DNA of 64,000 bases from Pseudomonas extremorientalis (GTDB lineage: Bacteria > Pseudomonadota > Gammaproteobacteria > Pseudomonadales > Pseudomonadaceae), in assembly GCF_001870465.1 (NCBI RefSeq), contig NZ_MDGK01000009.1, forward strand, positions 62,001 through 126,000, in the 5' to 3' direction. Below the pieces are notes generated by a model. It made no database searches, was not told the origin of the DNA, and was given only the letters and a program-made list of their open reading frames with translations. Position numbers and translations under genes: made by a program. This document shows positions 54,892 to 63,452 of the stretch, in pieces (within the stretch, counting starts at the first letter, position 1; the number at the start of each line of letters is the position of its first letter).

Positions 54892-55419
54892 TCAGTCGAT
54901 CAATGCCAGCAAATCCGTAGTGCCCACATCCAGCCCCGCCTGGGACAGCAGCGTGGTGGCCTGGCCCCGGTGATGGGTCTGGTGGTTGAAGAAGTGCACC
55001 AGCAGGCTGAAGAAGGGTTTGTCGGCTGTCACCCCGCGCATGTTGCTGTAGTGCAGGCGCTGATCCAGGTCGGGCTCGCGCACGGTGTGGGCCCAGTCGA
55101 TGATCAACTGGTCCAGCCAGGCGCGGTGGGTGGCCAGTTCGCGGATATCGGCAAATGCCAACTGCCTCAGGTCGACCGGTGCGGCAATCGCCTCCAGCGG
55201 CGTCAGCGCTGTGTAGCCGGCTGGATGCCGGGCAAACCGCTTGAGCCACACAGTGTCGCCCAGCGCCACATGGTTGAGCGTGCCGAGGATCGAGCCGAAA
55301 AACGCCTGGCGATCCATCAATAACTCGGCGTCCGACAGCGTACTGGCCGCGTCGTAGAGCTTGCGGTTCATCCACTGGTTGTAGTTCGCCATCAATGCGA
55401 TGTGTTCAATCCGGTTCAC
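54892..55419 (-). CDS. DinB-family protein (putative metal-dependent hydrolase/transferase)
   Basis: A 175-residue four-helix-bundle protein of the DinB/YfiT superfamily. The three likely metal-binding histidines are in LGTLNHVALGDTVW (first) and LLVHFFNHQTHHRGQATTLLSQAG (second and third). The ending GTTDLLALID is typical. Such proteins may be bacillithiol- or other thiol-transferases; the thiol in Pseudomonas is glutathione. The start is a GTG at 55419; ATG 55392 is an alternative. Confidence 0.85.
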   Translation of the reverse strand: MNRIEHIALMANYNQWMNRKLYDAASTLSDAELLMDRQAFFGSILGTLNHVALGDTVWLKRFARHPAGYTALTPLEAIAAPVDLRQLAFADIRELATHRAWLDQLIIDWAHTVREPDLDQRLHYSNMRGVTADKPFFSLLVHFFNHQTHHRGQATTLLSQAGLDVGTTDLLALID

Positions 55420-55544
55420 GTGGGTGTTTTCTCGAAGACGCGGTGACGGGATGATAAGCCGTGCCCGCCCGGCGGTCATGGTGTTCCGGCAAGGCCGGGC
55501 TATGGTTGTCAGACGCCAACACTGCGCTCTGGGAGGGTAGCACC

Positions 55545-56234
55545 ATGAACACCAGCGACTTACTGGAACAACTCTTGCGCGCCGGGCAAGGTGGCAGTGC
55601 TTCCACTGGCGGCCTCGGCGGGCTGCTGGGCGGTTTACTGAAAGGCACCAGCACCGGCAACGCTTCCACCGGTGGCGGCCTGGGTGATCTATTGGGCGGC
55701 CTTGGCGGCATGCTGGGCGGTACGACGGGCGCTCGTCCTGCCCAAGGGCGTTCCGGGGGAATGAATTACGCGGCACTCGCGTCCCTGGGCATGGCCGCAT
55801 TCCAGGCCTATCAAGCCTGGCAACGCCAGCAGGCCAACGCGCCACAGCAAGCCTTCCAGACGGTGGACCAGCTCGCCGGTCCCGCCGCCGAAGCCCACAG
55901 CCACGCGGTACTGCGTGCCTTGATCGCGGCGGCCAAGGCAGACGGGCGCATCGATGAGCAAGAGCAGCAGTTGATTTCCAATGAATTGGGCCGGCATACC
56001 GACGACCCGCAACTGCAACAATGGCTCGACGCTGAAGTGGCCAAGCCGCTGGATGCGACGGATTTCGCCGAGTTTGCCAGCGACCCGGCGGTGGCAGCCG
56101 AGGTGTACCTGGCCAGTGTGATGCTGGTGGACGATCAGCAGGACGCCGAACGCAATTACCTGGACGACCTGGCAGGGCAGTTGCAAATCGACCCGCAATT
56201 GCAACTGCACCTGGAACAACAAGCCAAGGCCTAG
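55545..56234 (+). CDS. TerB-like / DUF533 protein
   Basis: A 229-residue protein. Residues 1-75 are a Gly-rich low-complexity segment with hydrophobic repeats (GGLGGLLGGLLKG, GGLGDLLGGLGGMLGG). The C-terminal domain (AVLRALIAAAKADGRIDEQEQQLI) is the TerB/DUF533 helical module with acidic loop DGRIDEQE. GGGAGGG precedes ATG 55545. The tellurite link is by name only. Its stop overlaps the convergent gene's stop by 4 bp. Confidence 0.85.
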   Translation: MNTSDLLEQLLRAGQGGSASTGGLGGLLGGLLKGTSTGNASTGGGLGDLLGGLGGMLGGTTGARPAQGRSGGMNYAALASLGMAAFQAYQAWQRQQANAPQQAFQTVDQLAGPAAEAHSHAVLRALIAAAKADGRIDEQEQQLISNELGRHTDDPQLQQWLDAEVAKPLDATDFAEFASDPAVAAEVYLASVMLVDDQQDAERNYLDDLAGQLQIDPQLQLHLEQQAKA

Positions 56235-57052
56235 AAGCGCAGTGTGGCGCCGGTGGTCAACCACTGCGCCCGATCCCCGATCAGGCTGCGACCGACCACC
56301 AGGTCCACGTCGACGAATTCGCCCAAGTGCAGCCGGGGCCCGGCCTGCCAGGCCTGGTCGCCGCCTTCCTGGCCGTAGCGCTCGGCGATCAGCGTCAACA
56401 ACGGTGCCACCTGATACTCGAAACCGGTGCCCCAGGTCAGGCGGTGCTGCTGGTCACCATCGTTGTAGGCATGGGACCAGCCGGCATTCAGGTTCAGCCG
56501 TAGGGGTGCCAGCGGTTGCCAGGTCAACGGGATATTGAAGTCTGCGCCATCAAACCCGTGTTGACGACCCAGGGCAAAATGCGCGCCGGCGGACAGGGCC
56601 AGCTCCAGGCCCAGATCCTCCCGCGACCATACCTGGGCCTTGAGCTGCGGGTTCACCTGGGTTTCGCCCTTGTCTGTGCTGGTTGCACGCGACAGGGCAG
56701 CGCCCCATTGCACCGACGGCAGCGCGGCGAAGGTGCAGGCCGGTGACAGCGTTTCTGTATGCGTAGTGCCGTCGTGGCGGTTAGCGGTGTACCAGGCGTC
56801 GACGTTGCATTCGCCCGGCGCGTTGATCGCACCGTCGTCGACCACATAGGAACCGCCGGCTGCGTTGGCTTTTGACAGCAAGGCAATCGTCAACAGGATG
56901 CCCAGTGTCAGGCCGATAAAGATCAAATTGCGCTGCAATGCGCGGCGTTTGGCCGGTGGCAGCAGCAGTAACGTGTGGCGTGCACCGCGGTAGTGACGCG
57001 CACGGTATTTGGCAAACCCGTCCTGGCGGGCTGGGGTGTGTTTTTTGTGCAT
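56231..57052 (-). CDS. Envelope protein with predicted beta-barrel-like C-terminus, function unknown
   Basis: A 273-residue protein. A very basic N-terminus (MHKKHTPARQDGFAKYRARH and following) precedes one hydrophobic segment (LIFIGLTLGILLTIALLSK), ending in SKANA|AGG, a possible long signal peptide. The rest alternates like an outer-membrane beta barrel (LRLNLNAGWSHAY, HRLTWGTGFEYQVAPLLTLIAERYG) and ends in phenylalanine (GATLRF), the usual barrel C-terminus. GAGG precedes ATG 57052. It lies 18 bp after a DUF2493 gene on the same strand. Confidence 0.65.
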   Translation of the reverse strand: MHKKHTPARQDGFAKYRARHYRGARHTLLLLPPAKRRALQRNLIFIGLTLGILLTIALLSKANAAGGSYVVDDGAINAPGECNVDAWYTANRHDGTTHTETLSPACTFAALPSVQWGAALSRATSTDKGETQVNPQLKAQVWSREDLGLELALSAGAHFALGRQHGFDGADFNIPLTWQPLAPLRLNLNAGWSHAYNDGDQQHRLTWGTGFEYQVAPLLTLIAERYGQEGGDQAWQAGPRLHLGEFVDVDLVVGRSLIGDRAQWLTTGATLRF

Positions 57053-57070
57053 GATGCACCTCACATGAAT

Positions 57071-57418
57071 TCAGCTTTCTACGGTCAGTACCGAAATGCC
57101 GCTGGCCTTGGCCTGGCACACCAGCTCGCTGGTGTCGTCCCCGCCCGGCAGGGCGATGACCACATCGGGGCGGCTGTCGGTCAGCATGAAATGGTTGCGC
57201 TGGCGTTCCGCCTGTTTGCCGTGGCGTTGCCAGTTGGGCGGGTAGCGCACCACGTCGATGCCCAGTTCCCGCGCCCATTCCTCGACGTCACTGCCGAGGA
57301 ATTGGTTGCCGCCGTGGATCAATACCTGCACCGGGCGCAGGCGGTGGTAAGCGTCCAGCACCTGGCGGGACATTTTGGTGTCGGCGTAATGACGACCTGC
57401 ACAGATCAAGACGCGCAT
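57071..57418 (-). CDS. DUF2493 (SLOG-superfamily) protein
   Basis: A 115-residue protein with MRVLICAGRHYADTKMSRQVL at the N-terminus, a VLIHGG nucleotide-binding strand-loop, GIDVVRYPPNW, and PDVVIALPGGDDTSELV near the end. This is the small Rossmann-like SLOG domain that binds nucleotide derivatives. Role unknown. It follows mgtA by 65 bp on the same strand and may be read with it. Confidence 0.82.
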   Translation of the reverse strand: MRVLICAGRHYADTKMSRQVLDAYHRLRPVQVLIHGGNQFLGSDVEEWARELGIDVVRYPPNWQRHGKQAERQRNHFMLTDSRPDVVIALPGGDDTSELVCQAKASGISVLTVES

Positions 57419-57483
57419 AGGGTGTTTCCTTGTAGTGCACGGTGGCGGCCGGGCGACCGCCACCGTTTAAACGGCGGGGGAGA

Positions 57484-60198
57484 TCAGTACCACTGCTTGA
57501 AGCGGCGGATGTAGATCGTCTTCATCAGTTGGGCCACGCAGCAGTAGCTGAGCAGGGTGCCCACCAGCCATGGGAAGTAGGCCATCGGCAACGGTTGCAG
57601 GCCCACCAGGGTGCCCAGCGGCGAGAACGGCACATAGATCCCCAGTACGATCACCACGCAGGTCATCATCAACACCGGCCACGCGGCGGTGCTCTGGAAG
57701 AATGGGACCTTGCGGGTGCGCAACATGTGCACCACCAGGGTTTGCGAGAGCAGGCCCTCGATGAACCAGCCGGACTGGAACAGGGTCTGCATCTCGACGC
57801 TGTTGGCGGCGAACACGTACCACATCAGCGCAAAGGTGGTGATGTCGAAGATCGACGAAGTCGGCCCGATCCAGATCATGAAGCGGCCGATGTTTTTCGC
57901 ATCCCACTTGCGCGGCTTGGCCAGGTATTCCTTGTCCATCTTGTCCCATGGCAACGCCAGCTGGGAGATGTCGTACATCAGGTTCTGCAGCAGCAGGTGG
58001 ATCGACAGCATCGGCAGGAACGGAATGAACGCACTGGCCACCAGCACCGAGAACACGTTGCCGAAGTTGGAGCTGGCGGTCATGTTCAGGTACTTCATGA
58101 TATTTCCGAAGGTTTCGCGGCCCTTGAGCACACCTTCTTCCAGCACCATCAGGCTCTTTTCCAGCAGGATGATATCGGCTGATTCCTTGGCGATATCGGT
58201 GGCGGTGTCGACCGAGATCCCCACGTCGGCATCACGCAGCGCCGGTGCATCGTTGATCCCGTCACCGAGGAAGCCCACGGTGTGGCCGTTGGCTTGCAGC
58301 GCCTTGAGCACCCGGGATTTCTGCAGCGGTGTCAGCTTGGCAAACACGGTACGTTCTTCCACGCGGCGCAGCAGCGTCGCGTCGTCCATCGCTTCGATTT
58401 CGGTGCCCAGCAACGGCTGGCCTGGATCGAGGCCGACCTGGCGGCAGATCTTGCTGGTGACCACGGCGTTATCGCCGGTGAGCACTTTGATCGCCACGCC
58501 AATCTGTTGCAGCGCGGCAATCGCAGGGCCGGCGGTTTCCTTCGGTGGATCAAGGAAGGTCAGGAAGCCCTGAATCACCAGGTTGCGCTCATCGGCCGTG
58601 GTGTACTGCTGACGCGCCAGGGATTTAGGGATGTGACGGGTCGCCACTACCAGCACGCGGAAACCGTCCTCGTTGTAGTCGTTGGCGATCGCCAGCAGTT
58701 CCTCGCGGCGACGATCATCCAGTGGCACCGCAGCGCCGGCTTCCATCACATGCGTGGAAATGCTCAGCATCTCTTCCACGGCGCCTTTGCACACCAGCAG
58801 TTGATCGTCGGCGGCATCCTTGACCACGATCGACAGGCGACGGCGGACGAAGTCGAACGGCAACTCATCCACTTTGCTGTAGGCAAACGGCACCTGGAAC
58901 TTCGGATTACGTTCCGAGAACTCCACCACCGCCTGGTCCATCAGGTTTTTCATGCCGCTCTGGTGATGGCTGTTGAGCCAGGCCAGGGACAGCACGGCGT
59001 CGTCACGTTGGCCGAAGGCGTTGACGTGGTGTTCGAGGATGATCTTGTCCTGGGTCAGGGTGCCGGTCTTGTCGGTGCACAGCACATCCATCGAACCGAA
59101 GTTCTGGATCGCGTTGAGGCGCTTGACCACCACTTTGCGCTTGGCCATGGCCGTGGCGCCCTTGGCCAGGTTGGCGCTGACGATCATCGGCAGCATTTCC
59201 GGGGTGAGGCCTACGGCAACTGCCAGGGCAAACAGGAACGCATCCCCCCAATCACCCTTGGAGAAGCCATTGAGCAGGAACACGATCGGCACCATCACCA
59301 GCATGAAGCGGATCAGCAACCAACTGACGCTGTTCACGCCGCGGTCGAACGCGGTTTGCACCCGCGAGCCGACAATCGCCTTGGCCAGGGAGCCAAAGTA
59401 GGTGCGTGCCCCGGTGGCCACGACGACAGCCTGTGCCCGACCGCTGACCACGTTGGTGCCCATGAAGCAGATGTTGGGCAGGTCCAGCAGGTTGCCCTGG
59501 TCGGCGGCCATGGCGCTGGCGGATTTGTGTGTGACATCGCCGAGGGTGTCGTACTTTTCCACCGGCAAGGCTTCGCCGGTCAGCACCGCCTGGCTGATGA
59601 ACAGGTCACGGGACTCGATCAGGCGGATATCGGCCGGGATCATGTCGCCGGCCGACAGCTGCACGATATCGCCGGCCACCAGCTCGCGCATCGGCACTTC
59701 ACGCAGGGTCGGTTGCGAGCCCACTTGCTCACGGCGCAGCACGGTGGCCGTGGTGCGGACCATGGCCTTGAGGGCTTCGGCGGATTTGGCCGAGCGGTGT
59801 TCCTGCCAGAAGCGCAGCAGGCTGCTGAGCAATACCATGGTCATGATGATGATGACTTTGGTCGGGTCGGCGTCTTCGCCTTCCTGCATCGGCAGCCAGC
59901 AGTCAGTGAAGAAGCTGATGCCGCCCAGGGTCAGCAGCACATAGATGAATGGGTTGTTCAGTGCCTGCAGGAACTGCACGATGGCGTGAGGCGGCTTGTC
60001 ATGGGCGACTTCGTTGTAGCCTTCGCGTTGCAGGCGCGCCTGGGCGTCCAGCTCGGTGAGGCCGTCCTTGGTGGCGCGGACGTTGGCCAAGGTGGCCGAC
60101 AATCCGTTCTGGGCTTCGCGGGCGGCGCGCATCGACAGTCTGGTGTCGGTGTGGCTGCTGCTCTTTTTGTTCAATGGGGCGTTTTTTACGGCGCTCAT
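57484..60198 (-). CDS. mgtA: Magnesium-translocating P-type ATPase
   Basis: A 904-residue P3B-type ATPase. The phosphorylation motif DKTGTLT has Asp376; the actuator motif is TGEALPVEK and the hinge motif FLGDGINDAPALRDADVGISV. Ten membrane helices are expected. A basic N-terminal tail (KNAPLNKKSSSHTDTR) is typical of MgtA. It imports Mg2+ when it is scarce. ATG 60198 has GGAG 8 bp upstream. A PhoP-like box and a long leader lie upstream, across the small gene at 60436. Confidence 0.95.
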   Translation of the reverse strand: MSAVKNAPLNKKSSSHTDTRLSMRAAREAQNGLSATLANVRATKDGLTELDAQARLQREGYNEVAHDKPPHAIVQFLQALNNPFIYVLLTLGGISFFTDCWLPMQEGEDADPTKVIIIMTMVLLSSLLRFWQEHRSAKSAEALKAMVRTTATVLRREQVGSQPTLREVPMRELVAGDIVQLSAGDMIPADIRLIESRDLFISQAVLTGEALPVEKYDTLGDVTHKSASAMAADQGNLLDLPNICFMGTNVVSGRAQAVVVATGARTYFGSLAKAIVGSRVQTAFDRGVNSVSWLLIRFMLVMVPIVFLLNGFSKGDWGDAFLFALAVAVGLTPEMLPMIVSANLAKGATAMAKRKVVVKRLNAIQNFGSMDVLCTDKTGTLTQDKIILEHHVNAFGQRDDAVLSLAWLNSHHQSGMKNLMDQAVVEFSERNPKFQVPFAYSKVDELPFDFVRRRLSIVVKDAADDQLLVCKGAVEEMLSISTHVMEAGAAVPLDDRRREELLAIANDYNEDGFRVLVVATRHIPKSLARQQYTTADERNLVIQGFLTFLDPPKETAGPAIAALQQIGVAIKVLTGDNAVVTSKICRQVGLDPGQPLLGTEIEAMDDATLLRRVEERTVFAKLTPLQKSRVLKALQANGHTVGFLGDGINDAPALRDADVGISVDTATDIAKESADIILLEKSLMVLEEGVLKGRETFGNIMKYLNMTASSNFGNVFSVLVASAFIPFLPMLSIHLLLQNLMYDISQLALPWDKMDKEYLAKPRKWDAKNIGRFMIWIGPTSSIFDITTFALMWYVFAANSVEMQTLFQSGWFIEGLLSQTLVVHMLRTRKVPFFQSTAAWPVLMMTCVVIVLGIYVPFSPLGTLVGLQPLPMAYFPWLVGTLLSYCCVAQLMKTIYIRRFKQWY

Positions 60199-60329
60199 GG
60201 TGTGTGCTCCTGTCGCCAATTTTTCGACAAAACATACCCGTTACCGGCCTGATGACAGGCGAGCGAAAGCATGCCGAGTCGCTAACTTCGCGATCGGTTT
60301 AAATAAGGTGTTCACATAACTTCTACAGT

Positions 60330-60369
60330 GCCCGCTAACAGCGCGTTAATTAATTAGCGCGCAGCGGGC
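60330..60369 (-). promoter_or_regulatory. Stem-loop in the region before mgtA
   Basis: GCCCGCT at 60330-60336 pairs with AGCGGGC at 60363-60369, and an inner GCGCG...GCGC with a TTAATTAATTA centre can extend the stem. No T run follows on the minus strand, so it is not a standard terminator. It lies about 130 bp before the mgtA start and 70 bp after the small gene. Confidence 0.5.
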
Positions 60370-60435
60370 TACTACTGGACGTGTTCATAAAAGAACGCCA
60401 GAACAATAATCAGGAAGTTGCTGTTTCCAGCCGGG

Positions 60436-60729
60436 TCAGGCGGCGCGAGCGCTCACATACAGACCGAGCATCAAGCTGGCCTTGGCCAGGCTGGAAACCT
60501 TGGGTCTCTGTGGGTCTTGAGGGTCGGCGTGATCCCAGTGCTGGACCAGTTGGCCACTGTCAGGGCAGATACGCCAATGCGCCAGCGGGTAGGCCGGGCG
60601 CACTTGGGGGGAGGGTGCAGCAAAGGTTGAGCGGGTAGGCGAAAAACCCACAGGCTCACGGCACAGCTTGGCACGCAGGGCGGCCGCGAGTGTGCGTACA
60701 TCGGGCAAAGCAAGGGTTAGCAAGGTCAT
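60436..60729 (-). CDS. Small protein upstream of mgtA, function unknown
   Basis: A 97-residue protein with two proline-rich stretches (APSPQVRPAYPLAH and DHADPQDPQRPK) and no membrane segment. GAGG 6 bp before the ATG (GAGGTGTGTTATG) supports translation. It lies 237 bp before mgtA on the same strand. Pseudomonas species often have a small hypothetical gene in this place. It could be a protein in its own right, or a leader whose proline codons tune mgtA expression as MgtL does in Salmonella; the second idea is inference only. Confidence 0.6.
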   Translation of the reverse strand: MTLLTLALPDVRTLAAALRAKLCREPVGFSPTRSTFAAPSPQVRPAYPLAHWRICPDSGQLVQHWDHADPQDPQRPKVSSLAKASLMLGLYVSARAA

Positions 60730-60978
60730 AACACACCTCGGGACCGGACAAGCGACCGGCGAGGCAGTTACGGTGGAGCATCAAGCTCTAGCGCAGCTTA
60801 CCGGACCGGGGAGGCGAGTCCTGTCATGTTCTGGGTTTGGCGCCCGATGCCCGCCAAGGCGGTGCTCGGACAGCGACTAGATACTGTGTCCATTGGCTTC
60901 TTTTGTGAGGTTTAAAAAAGGCCCCAGTTGCAGGCACGGGCAATCTACTCAGGGCGATGCAGGATGTCAACGCTTAAT
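60730..60978 (-). promoter_or_regulatory. Long structured 5' leader before the small gene and mgtA
   Basis: If transcription starts just after the -10 at 60979-60984, a leader of roughly 240 nt precedes the gene at 60436. It includes GCCCGTGCCTGCAACTGGGGC followed by TTTTTT (plus-strand 60918-60944), which resembles a weak attenuator, and a GC-rich block with CCGCCTTGGCGGG. I do not recognise it as a known riboswitch class. Confidence 0.4.
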
Positions 60979-61012
60979 GTATTAATTCATTACAAGTTCA
61001 GAGTCTGTTCAG
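60979..61012 (-). promoter_or_regulatory. PhoP-box-like direct repeat with -10, facing mgtA
   Basis: On the minus strand CTGAAC, 5 bases, CTGAAC (61012-60996), then 11 bases and TAATAC (60984-60979). Two hexamers spaced by 5 bases, replacing the -35 at 11 bp from a good -10, is the layout of PhoP-activated promoters. Confidence 0.6.
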
Positions 61013-61120
61013 ATAGAAGGCCTGTTTCAGTTCTGCTTCGGTTGTATCGTTACTTGCACTTCTTCAGCGTTGTGAGCGGGAAGTAGTTGTTTTTGAAGGT
61101 GGAGATGAACGGGCTTGCCT

Positions 61121-61141
61121 GTATCCTCCAGGGGGGGATAC
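61121..61141. promoter_or_regulatory. CsoR/RcnR-family operator (G-tract palindrome)
   Basis: GTATCC - TCCAGGGGG - GGATAC: inverted A/T-containing ends around a central run of G. This is the general form of operators bound by CsoR/RcnR/InrS repressors. It lies 29 bp before the repressor start. Confidence 0.7.
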
Positions 61142-61169
61142 GATCAGGCATCCTCGAAGGAGCCTCTCA

Positions 61170-61436
61170 ATGAGCGAACATGTCCACCAAACCCATGACG
61201 CCATCGTCAAACGCCTCAAGCGTGCCGAAGGCCATTTGCGCAGCATCACCAGCATGATCGAGGCGCGGCGCCCGTGCGTGGATATCGCCCAGCAACTGCA
61301 TGCGGTGGAGAAGGCGATCTGCCAGGCCAAGCGCACGCTGATCCAGGACCATCTCGACCATTGCCTGGAAGACAGCGTGACGCTGGATAGCCTGGCCTCG
61401 CTGGCTGAGCTCAAGCAACTGACCAAATACCTGTAG
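61170..61436 (+). CDS. CsoR/RcnR-family metal-sensing repressor, InrS-like ligand set
   Basis: An 88-residue helical repressor of the DUF156 family (HDAIVKRLKRAEGHLRSITSMIE at the start). Candidate ligands are His4, Cys36, His61 and Cys65. The spacings 32, 25 and 4 equal those of His21, Cys53, His78 and Cys82 in the cyanobacterial nickel sensor InrS. RcnR has His and FrmR Glu at the last position. Binding metal would release DNA and turn on the exporter encoded 21 bp downstream. GGAG precedes the ATG. Confidence 0.88.
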   Translation: MSEHVHQTHDAIVKRLKRAEGHLRSITSMIEARRPCVDIAQQLHAVEKAICQAKRTLIQDHLDHCLEDSVTLDSLASLAELKQLTKYL

Positions 61437-61457
61437 GCAACACGCCAGGGGGCTCCC

Positions 61458-62765
61458 ATGTTCGACGTGCTCAGCAATAAAACCTACCGTCGCCTGTTCT
61501 TCGCCCAGGTGATAGCCCTGATCGGCACCGGCTTGACCACCGTCGCTCTGGGGTTGCTGGCGTTCGAGCTGGCAGGTGACCAGGCCGGCACCGTGCTGGG
61601 GACCGCATTGGCGATCAAGATGGTGGCCTATATCGGGGTGGCGCCAGTGGCGGCCGCCTTTGCCGAGCGCTTGCCGCGCCGGGCGATGCTGGTGGGCCTG
61701 GACCTGACACGCGCGCTGGTCGCGCTGGCGTTGCCCTTCGTCACAGAGGTGTGGCAGGTCTACCTGCTGATTTTTGTGCTGCAGTCGGCTTCGGCGGCCT
61801 TCACGCCGACCTTCCAGGCGACCATCCCCGACATCCTCACCGATGAGGTGCAGTACACCAAGGCGCTGTCTCTGGCGCGCCTGGCCTATGACCTGGAAAG
61901 TGTGGCCAGCCCGATCCTGGCGGCGATGCTGTTGAGCGTCATCAGCTTTCACAGCCTGTTCGCCGGGACCTCGATAGGGTTTCTGGTCTCGGCCCTGCTG
62001 GTGTCGTCGGTGCTCTTGCCCCAGGCGCGGATGACGCTGCGGCGCGGTATCTATGACCGCACCACCCGTGGCCTGCGGATATTCCTGGCAACGCCGCGCC
62101 TGCGCGGTCTGCTGGCACTGAACCTGGCGGTGGCGGCTGCCAGTGCGATGGTCATCGTCAACAGCGTGGTGTTGGTGCAATCCGGGTTTGCCTTGCCGCA
62201 ACGCTTCACGGCGTTTGCGCTGGCCGCGTTCGGCACCGGCTCGATGATGGCGGCGCTGGTGTTGCCAAGGTTGCTTGCGCGTCTCAACGACCGCGCGGCC
62301 ATGCTGTCGGGCGGTGGGTTGCTGATCCTGGGGCTCAGTGTGGGCGTCTACCTGTCGGATTACCGGCAAATGCTGGTGCTGTGGTGGGTGCTGGGGCTGG
62401 GCTATTCCCTGGCGCAGACCCCGGGCGGGCGCTTGCTGCGCCGCTCAGCCCATGCCGAGGACCGGCCGGCGCTGTTTGCCGCGCAATTCGCCTTGTCGCA
62501 TAGCTGCTGGCTGGTGACATACCCCTTGGCCGGTTGGCTCAGCGCCAACTTCGGCATGGCGCAGACATTTGCCAGCCTCGCCTTCGTGGCCACCCTGGCT
62601 TTGATCGCATGCGCCAGTCTGTGGCGACCGGAACACGAGCAGGCAAGCGTGGCGCACGAACACCACGACCTGCCCGCCGGCCATCCGCACCTGCTGCACC
62701 ATCACGCCGGCGTGCATGGGCATGCCTATGTGATCGATGACCTGCACCGCCGCTGGCCGGCCTGA
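61458..62765 (+). CDS. MFS exporter with histidine-rich C-terminus (NreB/NrsD-like), probable nickel/cobalt efflux
   Basis: A 435-residue transporter with about twelve helices (VIALIGTGLTTVALGLLAFEL at the start). The cytoplasmic tail is histidine-rich: HEHHDLPAGHPHLLHHHAGVHGH. NreB and NrsD, nickel exporters of the MFS, share this form. It forms an operon with the metal-sensing repressor. Nickel is the best guess for the substrate, cobalt the next. ATG 61458 follows GGGGGCTCCC. Confidence 0.88.
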   Translation: MFDVLSNKTYRRLFFAQVIALIGTGLTTVALGLLAFELAGDQAGTVLGTALAIKMVAYIGVAPVAAAFAERLPRRAMLVGLDLTRALVALALPFVTEVWQVYLLIFVLQSASAAFTPTFQATIPDILTDEVQYTKALSLARLAYDLESVASPILAAMLLSVISFHSLFAGTSIGFLVSALLVSSVLLPQARMTLRRGIYDRTTRGLRIFLATPRLRGLLALNLAVAAASAMVIVNSVVLVQSGFALPQRFTAFALAAFGTGSMMAALVLPRLLARLNDRAAMLSGGGLLILGLSVGVYLSDYRQMLVLWWVLGLGYSLAQTPGGRLLRRSAHAEDRPALFAAQFALSHSCWLVTYPLAGWLSANFGMAQTFASLAFVATLALIACASLWRPEHEQASVAHEHHDLPAGHPHLLHHHAGVHGHAYVIDDLHRRWPA

Positions 62766-63377
62766 TCAGAGGCCTTGCCAGGCCAGCAGCGCCAGGTAGA
62801 TCAGCACCAGCCCACAGGCGGCATAACTGATGCGCTGCCAAGTGGGCGAGGCGTTCTGCCGCAACAGGTTCACCAGAGCGGCAATCAGAAAGCATGACAA
62901 GATCGATGCGAGCATGAACCCGGCAAAGAACATCAGCGTCTGCCCGTGGCTGGGCGTGGTGCCGACAATCCCCGACAGCGCACTGCCCAGTGCGCCCCAG
63001 TAGACGATGTTCTTCGGGTTGGCCAGGGAAATTGCAGCGCCTACCGCCAGGGCATTTTGCCGAGTGCTGGCCGGCGCGCTGTCCGGTTGTGGCAGGTGCC
63101 AGGCATCGATCAGGCTGCGTACGCCCAGCCAGGCCAGGTACAACGCACACACCACCGTCAACGGCACACGCACCGTGTCATGCTGGATCAGCAGGGCGAT
63201 CCCGGTCAGGCCGATCACCGCCCACACGGCATCGCCCACCAATGAGCCGAACTGCACCAGCAGGGCGGGTGTAAAGCCATGTAGCAAGCCACGGCGCAGG
63301 GTCTCCGCGAGCACGGCGCCGGGGGAGAGGCAAAACACAAAACCGAATATCAGTGCATAAAAAAAGATCGTCAGCAT
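62766..63377 (-). CDS. LysE-family exporter
   Basis: A 203-residue membrane protein with six helices. The N-terminal signature is FVFCLSPGAVLAETLRRGLLHGFTPALLVQFG, a variant of the LysE SPGP motif, and the middle has SLANPKNIVYWGALGSA. It probably exports an amino acid. It follows the AraC-family gene by 75 bp on the same strand with AAGGAA before the ATG, so that regulator may control it. It converges with the nickel exporter, with stops adjacent. Confidence 0.88.
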   Translation of the reverse strand: MLTIFFYALIFGFVFCLSPGAVLAETLRRGLLHGFTPALLVQFGSLVGDAVWAVIGLTGIALLIQHDTVRVPLTVVCALYLAWLGVRSLIDAWHLPQPDSAPASTRQNALAVGAAISLANPKNIVYWGALGSALSGIVGTTPSHGQTLMFFAGFMLASILSCFLIAALVNLLRQNASPTWQRISYAACGLVLIYLALLAWQGL

Positions 63378-63452
63378 GCCCGCATTTCCTTCAAGTGAGG
63401 TGGGGCAGTGTGAGGATGTGCAGGTGCGGTGTCTTGGACCAGATTGCGCTGT

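Noticed and set aside
58282..60252. A 656-codon open frame opposite mgtA
   Set aside because: It is antisense to a full P-type ATPase and has mirror-frame composition (His/Gln/Gly/Ala-rich, no motif).
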